The notes under the pieces were generated by a model, which saw only the letters and a program-made list of their open reading frames with translations, was not told where the DNA came from and did not search any database. A program made the position numbers and the translations under genes. Of a DNA stretch of 64,000 nt, positions 1 through 9,045 are shown piece by piece. The number at the start of each line of letters is the position of its first letter. Positions within the stretch are counted from its first letter, which is position 1. Location: contig NC_051132.1 of the NCBI RefSeq assembly GCF_014839805.1, forward strand, positions 1,426,001 to 1,490,000, written 5' to 3'. The stretch comes from Manduca sexta (lineage: Eukaryota; Arthropoda; Insecta; Lepidoptera; Sphingidae).

Positions 1-371
1 TAAAGTTTTGAATTTGTTCAGCAATTTTTCTGGCTGACTGTACATAAGAACATGGTTGATAACTATCTTGGTCTTATAAAAAATATACCAACTCTAAGTG
101 GCACTTCATAGAAATAAACATCTTCAAATATAACACCAATAAAGCAATAAAAATATTCTCAAATATGAACCAAGTATTTCTATGTACAATACTTTTTCTA
201 CAAAAACGACAGAGTGTAAAAATATATCCTCAAGTACGGCCGTAAGTAATCCTCGTGTAGGCCGTATCGTGTGTAGGGGCAGGTAAAAAAACTGTAAATC
301 ACAAGCGAATTATATTGTTGACGATATAATATTAAACGATATTTGTTTGTTGTAGTTCTGTGTTTTTTTAA
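1..371. other. Unassigned intergenic DNA
   Basis: AT-rich sequence with no ORF of note and no match to any repeat family I could trace elsewhere in the window. The first recognisable repeat begins at about 372. Confidence 0.4.
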
Positions 372-622
372 ACGGCACGGTGTACAGCAAAGTGACCTCT
401 CTACACCTGATGGTAAGGGAAGTCGGGTCTAATAGAATGTCGACTGACGAGAGATGATTACCCCTCGACAGTCGACACAATTATGCCGGCCTGTTGGAAC
501 TGAATATACACAGGATCTTGAAACGTGACACACTTACGTGGGCCACTATGGCGGGTTTTAACACCTTGTATACGGTGGTCGCTATTCGGGCGGATATTAA
601 ATATATCCTACCAGTATATTGT
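372..622 (+). repeat. Family A interspersed repeat, near full length
   Basis: Family A is a roughly 240-bp dispersed repeat. Diagnostic blocks in order are CACCTGATGGTAAG, GACGAGAGATGATTACCCCT, AATTATGCCGGCCTGTTGGA, CACTTACGTGGGCCACTATG, GCGGGTTTTAACACCTTGTA and GGATATTAAATATATCCTACC. The same order is seen at 48.2, 49.5, 54.7 and 58.9 kb, and in reverse at 28.25 and 42.4 kb. No ORF is shared by the copies and no terminal repeat is obvious. It is probably a non-autonomous element (SINE, MITE or Helitron-like); the class is not settled by the sequence. Confidence 0.7.
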
Positions 623-1261
623 TGGTTCTGTATAATATTATTATGGTACAGTAAAATTCATTCTACCAGATAGTAAGTTTTTCGCGGTTAGCAGCGCCAT
701 GTCTATAGCTTTGCTAATGTCCACGGACGACGGTGAGTGGTGGTCACCAACTATTAGGTAGCCCGGTACAATTTGTACACATATATTGAATACAGTATGA
801 ATAAAGGTACCCAATCAGAGTAGTACCATTATCTCATAAACGTATTTATGTCAAGCGACATCTTGCATTTTTGATGGTGGATAAGAAATATAAAAGATCA
901 AGCATATTTTTTCATAAAAAATTTTAGATGTAGAATCATGCACGTATACCTTCATAGTTTATATCCAATATCCACGCTATCCAATATCCGCGGTACTCTA
1001 ACCCTTAAGAAAGGACCCTCATTCGAATTTAATGTGAGGCGGTGACCTCGGTGACCTCCGGTGGGCCTGGTGGGCAATTCTCACAGATTTCCACTCCGGA
1101 GGCTGTAATCTGAGTCTCCTAATCTTTATCGCGGAAGGTATTGATGCTCTCAGGCCCTTGGGAATACGAACCTAAATTGCTTACTGCAGTGCTGAATATT
1201 AATTTAATATTTAATTTAATTGAGTAAAATATTTTAAATAATTAACAAAAGGTAATTAATA

Positions 1262-1460
1262 ATATATTGCTAGCTTTTGTTCGCTGCTCCATCTGCGTGA
1301 AAAAGTTTTCCAGCATAAATTATACCATTATATATATATATATATATATATATAGCTTTTCCTTCCCAAAGCTTCAAACTATCTTGATACCAAATTTTAT
1401 CAAAATCGGTTCACCGATTTAGCCATGAAAGCATAACATATCATCATAGTTACTTTTGCA
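1262..1460 (-). repeat. Family I repeat (reverse) with a (TA)13 microsatellite
   Basis: Starts with CTAGCTTTTGTTCGCTGCTC, the reverse of the family I end (compare 7605-7828 and 36958-37120), and continues through TTCAAACTATCTTGATACC and ATCAAAATCGGTTCA. A TA run of 26 bp lies at 1329-1354. Family I is a very common lepidopteran dispersed sequence recognisable by an arm reading TTTTGCCCGCGGCTCCGC. No coding capacity. Confidence 0.5.
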
Positions 1461-1861
1461 TTTATGAGTGTGGATATGTCTTGACTCTTATTACATAAGA
1501 AATAAAGAAGACCTTTCTTCAGCAGAGGTCAGGTACTTTGTAATTCTCATGATGTAGGCATTTTTGTCTTCACAAAATATGTCTAGTGTTGAATGCAAAA
1601 AAAAACAAGTGAATGTCGTTTATTTATTAGTGACTATGGTGTAAGTGTTAGACTAAGAACGAACGAAATTCGTAAGCGACATATGACATAAAACGATCTT
1701 TATACAAAACAATAGTTTATAAATCATTTGAGAATTAAGTTTCAGGCGTATTTTATTTATTTAGAATCAAAACAATTGTACGATAAATTTTATAACACTA
1801 GGACATCAATTTAATAAAAGTAACCACAGTTTATACATTTGTATTTACAAATAAACCAAAA

Positions 1862-1948
1862 ATATACCAGCGTAGTGGACTAAGGCCTAATCTTTCTCAG
1901 TAGTTGCGGAGACCAGTGGGACAGTAAATAATACAGGGATAATATTTT
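1862..1948 (+). repeat. Family C (Bm1-like SINE) 3' fragment
   Basis: Carries the family C 3' block AGCGTAGTGGACTAAGGCCT followed by TCTCAGTAGTTG and AATACAGGGATAATAT, as in the full copies at 25.0 and 34.8 kb. The tRNA-derived head is absent, so it is 5'-truncated. Confidence 0.65.
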
Positions 1949-2040
1949 TTTTTACATTTTTACATACACATTTAAAAAAAAAACATGATTATAAAAATAT
2001 TAAAAAATAATGATCCTCCGATGGCGAAGCTCAAGACCCA

Positions 2041-2340
2041 GGCTACCGGCGGTTAGGGATTCAAAGTGAGGAATTTCCTCACAATACGCGCCGTGTCCAG
2101 CAATACTGCCTTCTGCATCTGGCCTCCGACCCAACGGCCAATTGAGAGCTTCCGAAGATGTTGGTCGAGGCTCTTTGGTACCAACCCATGCGCAGAAACG
2201 ACAATCGGGACAATAATTGTAGAGTCCACATCCCACGTGTCGGTAACCTCATGTGCCAAGTCTAAATATTTGGACATTTTATCTTTTTCGGCCTTATTAT
2301 TATATTTACCAATATTAGAAGCACAATATGTACGTGGTGT
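2041..2340 (-). pseudogene. C-terminal fragment of a LINE polyprotein
   Basis: The minus strand is open from about 2340 to the TAA at 2053-2055. It encodes a segment with KYLDLAHEVTDTWDVDSTI, then IVPIVVSAHGLVPKSL, then QKAVLLDTARIVRKFL, ending in NP. From memory, this pattern (KYxDLA...W, VPIVxxxxGxVPKxL, LQKAxLLxTARIxRxxL) is the extreme C terminus of reverse-transcriptase proteins of non-LTR retrotransposons in insects and other invertebrates. There is no reverse transcriptase core upstream, so the copy is heavily 5'-truncated, as is usual for LINEs. The first in-frame Met at 2277 is probably internal. Which LINE clade it belongs to is not certain. Confidence 0.6.
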
Positions 2341-2659
2341 GACTGTTGCCTATGTGTGAATGTTAGTATATATTACGATTACCCTTCGATCTTTACTCAA
2401 ATACAACACACATTTTCCTTGACCGCGTCCCTTACGATATTTCTCAATCAATTCCGCCACTTAGTTAATTAGGACGTAGAAATACACACGACGGTTGTAA
2501 GATTAATTGTGTTAAGCGATAAGTACCTGATATCAGTGTATTTTTCTGCGTCTTATAAAACTAGTTTAGATTTTCGAAACATGTGTCGCTTAGGTTTTGA
2601 CTTGCAATCATTGATCATACTTTATTGAACTCATGTTTATAGTTTTTTTGTTTCAAATT

Positions 2660-2720
2660 GTATATACACAGGCTGATCCCGGAACGCGACACGTAGGCCA
2701 TGGCGGATTTCACAAAAAGT
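2660..2720 (+). repeat. Family A fragment
   Basis: Only the central block remains: TATACACAGGCTGATCCCGG, AACGCGACAC and GTAGGCCATGGCGG. Both ends are missing. Confidence 0.5.
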
Positions 2721-3021
2721 TCTGAGCGGTTACTACTGTTTTTGGACAAGGACGTTTAGAAATAGTCGTTTTGGCATTTTCTTTATAACAGAACTATATT
2801 AAGATGGGCTAATAACTCAGCCTAAAGAACTTGGCTTTGGAGCGTTAAACATAATTTGTTACATAAATGGAAATATTACCCGTAAAGAAAGGGTTGCCAT
2901 AACACTTTGTAGTCGGGATTTTTGGCATGGGAACACAATATGAAGTTCTATACATATTCGTATTTACGAAAATAAAATAAATATAATTATATGATAAAAT
3001 GTTATGGAAAATAAAACGAAT

Positions 3022-3245
3022 CTGGTAGTGGATCTCTTAAATGTGAGGGTCCGTCCCGGTAGGTACCACCGCAATGTCTATTTTTGCTGTTAAACTATAG
3101 TGTGTAATCACTATTGTGTTCCAGTTTGAAGGACATTGTAGCCAGTTTAACTACTGGACATAATAAGATTTAACATTTCATGTCACAGGATGGCAAGCGC
3201 TGTGGAATACCAAACAATACAGTTGTAAATCAAAGTGTTAAATGA
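3022..3245 (+). repeat. Family B retroposon tail
   Basis: Family B reads GTGAGGGTCC, GGTAGGTACCACCGCAATGT, TGTGTTCCAGTTTGAAGGAC, ACTACTGGACATAATAAGA and GGAATACCAAACAATAC. Complete copies (28.9 and 57.1 kb) go on to CATTCAAAGCAATA plus an A-run, so the family looks like the 3' end of a LINE or a SINE using such a tail. This copy stops at the AAATCAAAGTGTTAAATG block and lacks the A-tail. A second, opposite copy lies at 3787-4090. Confidence 0.65.
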
Positions 3246-3786
3246 ATCCAATCTAAAAAATATTCTTCTAAGTATGTAACGTTAGGATAATCTAGGTTTT
3301 TTTCTTCTAAAAATTGTTTTTCCTCTTGGCTTAATATGGAGTCCATATTCGAATCTAGGACTTAGTGATAATAAATTTTAGTAGCTACCTTTAAATCTGT
3401 ATTCATGTCATGAACTTAATTTCTTTTTAATTCCGACCATATTGTAAAAATAAACTGACCGTGATTTACCGGAATCCGTCCCGGAATACCGACAACAGCC
3501 CTATTCCACTACCAAGTTTACTCAATCACTTAAATTCGACTACTCCGACTTAATATTGAGGCGTTTAAAATAAATGTACCCGAATTTAACTTTGTAAGTG
3601 AATTAATGCCCGCTGTTACTGAGTTCCTCAGGACATTTGCCGAATAAGTCAATTTATGAAAAATAACAGAGCGAAATTCTTGATATTGAATTAGCAAATT
3701 GTAATTTAGGCGTGAGCTGGTGTAATGCTTTAATTTAAGGGAATGGTTTGATTTGTGCCCAATGTTCGTACGGAGAGCGTATAGTA

Positions 3787-4090
3787 TTTTTTATTGCTTT
3801 GAATGACTAGACGAGGTTGCCGTTCGTCTGATGGTAAGCGATACGACCACCATAAACAGTAGAAATACCATCCAATACCTTGAATTATAAAGAATTGTTT
3901 GGTATTCCACTGCGTTCGCCTCCTAAGACAAGAGGTGTTAAGTCTTATTATGTCCAGTAGTTACACTGGCTACAAGGTTCTTCAAACCGGAACACAACAG
4001 TGACTACACACTGTTGCTTGGTGGCAGAAACAGACATGGCGGTGGAACCTACCTAGGCGTATTCTCACATATGAAAGACCTGTATGGTGC
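3787..4090 (-). repeat. Family B retroposon tail, reverse
   Basis: Begins TTTTTATTGCTTTGAATGAC (reverse of the tail), then GATGGTAAGCGATACGACC, GGTATTCCACTGCGTTCGCC, TTCAAACCGGAACACAACAG and GCGGTGGAACCTACCTAGGC. It is the most complete reverse copy in the window. It forms a tail-to-tail pair with 3022-3245. Confidence 0.7.
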
Positions 4091-4117
4091 TGTAATAAAT
4101 AAATAAAAATACTTTCC

Positions 4118-4232
4118 TAGAGACTTTCCCGCCCTCACACCCACCACTACAACTCCTTTAAGCCAGGATCAGCAGTGGCACGCATTTTATGACACCGAGC
4201 AGTGAAGCTCGGCGAGTCTCAGGGAGAACTAA
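4118..4232 (+). repeat. Family H dispersed repeat
   Basis: Blocks GAGACTTTCCCGCCCTCACA, ACTACAACTCCTTTAAGCCA, GATCAGCAGTGGCACGCAT and CACCGAGCAGTGAAGCTCGG recur in reverse at 8250-8375 and, more weakly, at 18878-18968. The segment GAGCAGTGAAGCTCGGCGAG contains a short GAGC..GCTC palindrome. No coding capacity; class unknown. Confidence 0.55.
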
Positions 4233-4477
4233 CATGTCATTATCCCGCAACGAAATTAAACAAATAGCAAGATAGGGAAGAGTTGGAAATATTCATTGTC
4301 CACTTCCCTTCATAGCAATGCGGGTGACAAAATCATGATCTAATGAGGCGTTTTAACCTCAAGGATAAAGACGTTTACAACTATATAAGCTAGTTAAATA
4401 CTTTTCTAGTATAAAACTTAAAACCTATTGTCTATTAATTCCAATAGCGATGCCACTGTTATAACAATCAGTAGGCA

Positions 4478-4607
4478 AAGAGTCCATAAAACCCGATTCC
4501 TGCCGGCTTCCTTTTCGTAATTTATGAAGAATCTAATTATCATTAGAACGATTTACAGGCCGCATTTATACATATTAGCACCTATATAATTTGGATTCCC
4601 TTTCGTA
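4478..4607 (+). repeat. Family G repeat, left part, interrupted by T1
   Basis: Shares AGTCCATAAAACCCGATTCC, TGCCGGCTTCCTTTTCG, AATTATCATTAGAACGATTT and AGCACCTATATAATTTGG with the copies at 27.2, 29.5, 63.9 kb and (reverse) 8.5 kb. The copy breaks off at CCCTTTCGTAAAA and resumes at 6869 with TTCAGCCTTTGCCACTGAC. Compared with the 63.9 kb copy (GAAAATTTCGCCTTTCGCC), this shows T1 landed inside a pre-existing family G element. Confidence 0.6.
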
Positions 4608-5611
4608 AAAGGACATTGTCGAAAACGGCCCCAGAACCAACAAAGGTTTGACTAGCACTATAATTATTTATGTATATTTTTATATTATTTGCAAATATGT
4701 GTATAAAACGGACAAGCTGCTACATCCAAAATGAATATATAAAAGTATTGTAATGACTTAAAGTCAAAGTCGCCGACATGTTTACAACTAATTGTGTATA
4801 GAGATGTACCGGTTTGACAAAACGATAAATCTAATTACCGATAATTGATTATTGAAACATTTTAATATATTCGATTTGTGAGGCGATATGTTCTTTAATT
4901 ATTATAATAATATTTAACGAGCAGTGGATGCGTCTCAAATAAATAAGTAGTTAGTTTTAGGACTGAATTGATTATAGATCAAGTCGTCTATTAAAAAAGT
5001 TTTTTTTAGTTTTTTAATTCATATTGATTTACTTTGTTTATTTAGATTCTATATTAGCGACCCGCCCTGGCTTCGTACAGATAGCAGAGCATAATATATT
5101 ATACAAACATTTATTTTTCTGTCGTACAAAATATTTATGAATTATACACATGAAAAATAGCGTTCTTCTCTCTCCCTCCATCCGGGAGCCTCAAACTCTC
5201 TCCATATTAAATTACTATCGGATCCGCCCGTGTGAAAGATTTTCCGGGATAAGGGTCCCGCTAAATATTTTTCCGAATAAAAATAACCTTATATTGAATA
5301 AAATCGATTTTTGTATAAATGATCGATATAATCGATCCAGAATCTAGTCGAATAGTATCCCTAATTCTTACTTCATTTTTCAATTCAATTTAATGTCACT
5401 CACACTTCACTCATCAGAGACAAATAAACTAGACTCTCATTTTCCATATAATATATTATTAAATAATTCTCTGACTCTCACTATATCATTGACGATTCGG
5501 CTATTATAAAGACTCTGTGCAATTGATTACGATATCGACATACACTGGCTGTGATTTCTGGACTTTGTGAACTGATGTAACAATTTACCTGGCATTGATA
5601 ACGGATACGAA

Positions 5612-6155
5612 ATGGAAATTGCTTTTTGCATTAATTGTGGCTCTGCTGGCGGATCCATGGTGTTGGAGAACGAGCAAATTCGCCATTGTATACAACAATG
5701 GACAGCGCCTCGTTTGGCAAGCACATTTTTCTTTAATCGTACAAGTTTAACTGCCGCCAAACTTCTAGTTCGCTCCTCAGTTCCTGTTCTTGGTAACTGC
5801 GTGGAGACAGCGAACAGAGTCTGTATACTACTTACTACACACTTTAGCATGTGGCTGTGGCAACTTAAGAGCAAACTAGCAAGTATATTGTTGATTAAAA
5901 AATGTGTGTCATATGCTTGAAGGTGTCTTACATTTAATTCAGCTGGCAGATTTGAATACATAAATCTGCTTTCTGTGTGACACAATATTAATATGTGTTT
6001 GATTGTTTTTTTTTCAGGTTGTAGCCCTTGATCGTATATGTACAGCATGTTGGACCACGGCCCAAGAGCCTATACAGTATACATACTTCAGCTGTAACAA
6101 TGTTAGTAGAAGCTGCGTGCTCTGTAATAGAATGTTGCAACTCCGGACTCGGTGA
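5612..6155 (+). pseudogene. Cys-rich (CxxC...CxxCW) protein fragment in T1 copy 1
   Basis: The first segment opens with ATG at 5612: MEIAFCINCGSAGG, then IRHCIQQWTAPR. The second follows a TTTTTTTTCAG acceptor-like site ending at 6018: VVALDRICTACWTTAQ, then SCVLCNRMLQLRTR and TGA at 6153-6155. The order CxxC, WxxPR, DRICxxCW, CxxC matches, as far as I recall, a large transposon-associated family of lepidopteran and aphid proteins with paired CxxC/CxxCW zinc-binding units. The segment between about 5725 and 6018 reads as an intron, but I could not find a donor that keeps the frame, so the splice is unproven. The longer minus-strand ORF over the same DNA (5527-6048) shows no motif and I take it as a shadow. 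Confidence 0.4.
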
Positions 6156-6501
6156 CTGTGATTGGCAAAACTGAATTGATAAATAATACCATAACAACAA
6201 CCCTCCTGCACAATACTCAGATAATATTTTATAAAACAATGTAGGTGATGAGGAAATAAATAATATGAACTAAAAATATTTTTTATTTGTTTAATTTAAT
6301 CCTACATGCCCTAAGAGTCTACCAAAAGTGTGTAAAATATGCCATGCTTCTGAGGAAGCGTGAATGCTCAATAGTGCGCCTCTGTCTGTCTCTTCGGGTA
6401 ATACGTACGACGTACGTATATATAGAAAAATACATAAAATCTTAAGGTTACTTTTACAGGATGTAAATACTATAACTACATAATTAGGTACCTTTTTACT
6501 T

Positions 6502-6722
6502 ATAAAAAATTATATGAATCAAGTCTTAAAATAGCCTGATTTAAATAAAAAATAATCAGATACCTACATAGTGATGAGTCTTTAGGGCTTATATATATTA
6601 GATAGATACTTATATCAATAAAAAGCATATTTAAAGCGTAAATGATAGGACTATAAATCTTCCTTGAACATTGAAAAGTTTTCAATGTTTACTATCAATT
6701 ATAACCTCAAAATCTCATCGTT
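6502..6722. other. 221-bp segment present in T1 copy 1 only
   Basis: Copy 2 joins TAAGTAAAAGGTACC directly to GATTAATGCGATATCCC sequence (in reverse at about 9184-9211), while copy 1 carries about 221 extra bases between them. The extra DNA is AT-rich, has no ORF worth naming and no clear inverted ends. It is either an insertion in copy 1 or a deletion in copy 2. It accounts for the length difference between the copies. Confidence 0.65.
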
Positions 6723-6868
6723 TTTTTGGATTAATGCGATATCCCAGCTTGTCCGTTTTATAAATAATATGTCATGAGAATTTATTAATGATTCTAAATA
6801 TTACAAACATTTTTCCATTGCTGTTGGTTCCAGGGCGAATTATGTATGGGCACAGAACAATGTCCTTT

Positions 6869-6905
6869 CAGCCTTTGCCACTGACAGTTATCATACAAGC
6901 GAGCT
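6869..6905 (+). repeat. Family G repeat, right part after T1
   Basis: TTCAGCCTTTGCCACTGAC matches the continuation of family G seen at about 63964-63985 (TTTCGCCTTTCGCCACCAC). It completes the copy begun at 4478. Confidence 0.5.
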
Positions 6906-7189
6906 CATCGTTCAGTAAAAAGTAGCTATATACATAACAAGACGCATGACAATGTTTGCGGTCATGTTAACGTCATAAAGGGGGCTTGTAAATATTGACT
7001 CGTCGGGACGTCGTAAAACGTTTTATGTAGTCGAACGTGATCGCCATAGTACGTCCATACTGTTGACTGATGACCTGAGAAATAACATTAAAGGTTCTTT
7101 TTATCTTGGCGCGGCGAAGTGAATACAAAATGTTGTCAGAATATAATGATAAAAAAATGTTGACTGTGATCTATCTGCTATAACAGTCC

Positions 7190-7460
7190 TGTATTGTACT
7201 GTCCCGCTGCTGGGCAGGGGCCTTCTTTATTACTGAGGGGGTTTAGACCTTGTTCAGTACTAGCGTAGTGCGGGTTGGCAAACTTCCCATACCCTCGAAA
7301 TAGTTATGGAGAATTCACAGGTATGTAGGTTTACTCACCATGTTTTCCTTGCCAACCTGCACTAGGCCAGCGTGGTGGACTAAGGCCTAAGCCCTCTTAG
7401 TAGCAGAGAAGGTCCGTACCCAGAAATGGGGTGGTTTATAATACAGGGCTAATATCATTT
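7190..7460. repeat. Family C SINE 3' domain as a fold-back pair
   Basis: The left part, about 7190-7355, is reverse family C: TACTGTCCCGCTGCTGGGCA, then GAGGGGGTTTAG, then GTGCGGGTTGGCAAACTTCC, then CTCACCATGTTTTCCTT. The right part, about 7356-7460, is forward family C: CTGCACTAGGCCAGCGTGGT, GGACTAAGGCCTAAGCCCTC, AATACAGGGCTAATATCAT. The two 3' domains thus face outward from a shared centre and can pair. Neither carries a tRNA head. Confidence 0.65.
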
Positions 7461-7604
7461 TTTAATTCCTCATTCGACTACAGTTTTTACCATTGCTATA
7501 CTATTCAGCGGTAGACGATTGCTGGAATTTGATATCTAAAGAAAGAAATCGCTATAATAGTGGCGAAGTTAGTGTATACTTACTGGTCTGTTTCACATTC
7601 CATA

Positions 7605-7828
7605 ATTTTATTTTTGCTATACTTATATAAAACAAAATGCCCCTTTCTGTATGTCTGTATGTTATCGATTTTCCCAAAATCTACTGAACGGATTCTTATG
7701 AAATTTGGTATCGAGATAGTTTAAGTCCCTGGGAAGGTTATAAGCTTATTTTCTCTCCCGGGAAAATATATAACGGGGCTTTATCCCGAAAAACTCCTTC
7801 ACACGGGCGAAGCCACGAGCAAATGCTT
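7605..7828 (+). repeat. Family I repeat, forward
   Basis: Blocks ATGCCCCTTTCTGTATGTCT, ATTCTTATGAAATTTGGTAT, CCCTGGGAAGGTTATAAGC, GGGGCTTTATCCCGAAAAAC and CACACGGGCGAAGCCACGAG. The same order recurs at 20.3 and 51.99 kb. There is no shared ORF. The class (SINE, MITE or Helitron-like) is not decided by the sequence. Confidence 0.6.
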
Positions 7829-8249
7829 TTATTATGTTTTATAATATTATTCACTCATTTTTGTACACGAGTAATAATTTAAAGAAACAAGCAATACTTA
7901 AACATAAATTGCGGTCCTAACGCAAATACTTAGTTCAAAAACAACGTATAACCCTGTAAGCCACAGTTCGCTGACAATTTAAGAAATATAAAAACAAGGT
8001 GAGCGGAACTCGCAAACACAACTGTCGCATCATAAACAATTCAGTAACGAGTGACAGACGGTCCCTTGTCCGATGGTTTATTTATCGGACCGGCTGTTGG
8101 ACGTGTATATACGTCAGTTTAGTTTTTAACAATGTTCGGCTTGTAATGGTGGATGGATGCTGCGAAGGTATGTTATGTGCCGTTTATAGCTCTGTGATAA
8201 ACCCCTATCTTAGTGCGTCATTCTAAATCTTAATATGTCGTGAATTATT

Positions 8250-8375
8250 CTTCTCAGAGACTCGCTGAGCTTCGCCGCTCGGTGTCATAAAATGCGTGCC
8301 ACTGCTGATCCTGGCTTACAGGAGTTGTAGTGACGGGTGAGACGGGAAAGTCTTATTCTAAATCAGTGTCTCATC
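8250..8375 (-). repeat. Family H repeat, reverse
   Basis: GAGACTCGCTGAGCTTCGCC, GCTCGGTGTCATAAAATGCG, CCACTGCTGATCCTGGCTTA and GACGGGTGAGACGGGAAAG are the reverse of the 4118-4232 copy. Confidence 0.55.
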
Positions 8376-8489
8376 CAAAGCTCGTTCTGGGACTGGTCTG
8401 GTTTTTTTGGACGTCGTAGGACGCTACGTATATCTACATGTGCTACGTATCTCCGTATTCTAACTTAAAGTCCGAACTTTGCAAAACTG

Positions 8490-8645
8490 CAGATGCAAAA
8501 GGTGAAATTTTCCAAAAAGGAACCCGACACAACATATAGGTATTAATGCACAAATACGGTCTGCAAATCGTTTTAGAGATAATTAGATTCTACATAAAGG
8601 AAAGTCAGCAGGAATCGGGTGATATGAACCCTTCACCACTGCTAA
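8490..8645 (-). repeat. Family G repeat, reverse
   Basis: GGTGAAATTTTCCAAAAAGG, ACCCGACACAACATATAGGT, GGTCTGCAAATCGTTTTAGA and CAGGAATCGGGTGATATGAA, ending at CTTCACCACT. This is the reverse of the 27.2 kb copy. Confidence 0.6.
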
Positions 8646-9045
8646 ACTGGGATAAAAAGGAGCCAGTTCTGGAGGGCCTAGTAGTGGCAGTGAACGATGT
8701 TACTGATTCTAGAGTTTGGAAGCCCAAATAACCCGCCTTCCTCCCTAACCCTTATTCATTTTCTTTAAACCCGCCATCGCATCAATGAAATCTTCTAGCA
8801 TTGTATTCATGAGCAGTGAAGATCTGTTAATACGATTTGATTCGTTTACTCATTTACCGGTCTACGCAATATGTTTGGGGCGCTAATTTTATTAACAAAT
8901 GATGAATATGCTCGTCACTCATGGTATGCTTAATAATTTATTTATTTAAGGACCTCCAACAAAGGATACACGGCATATAATAAATACAATTTTGTACAAT
9001 TAACAATGTGACGTGCCTCTTCAATTATAGGAGACCACAGCATGC

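Larger units (their letters stand above)
4608..6868 (+). mobile_element. T1 transposon, copy 1 (2,261 bp, non-autonomous)
   Basis: Bounded by inverted 12-bp ends AAAGGACATTGT / ACAATGTCCTTT. Two further inverted blocks lie inside the ends: AGAACCAACA at left against TGTTGGTTCC at right, and AAAACGGACAAGCT (from 4706) against AGCTTGTCCGTTTT (from 6747). A second, almost identical copy lies in reverse at 9046-11085 with unrelated flanks, so this is a transposed unit and not a local duplication. It inserted into a family G repeat. No transposase-length ORF exists, only a short Cys-rich coding remnant (5612-6155). No clear target duplication could be read, so I do not assign a superfamily. Confidence 0.8.

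Noticed and set aside
1329..1354. (TA)13 run as a functional element
   Set aside because: A simple microsatellite inside a family I repeat. There is nothing further to support a role.
5527..6048. 173-codon minus-strand ORF in T1, with a near-identical match at 9645-10166
   Set aside because: It overlaps the Cys-motif reading on the other strand, shows no recognisable motif itself, and its repetition is explained by T1 being present twice.
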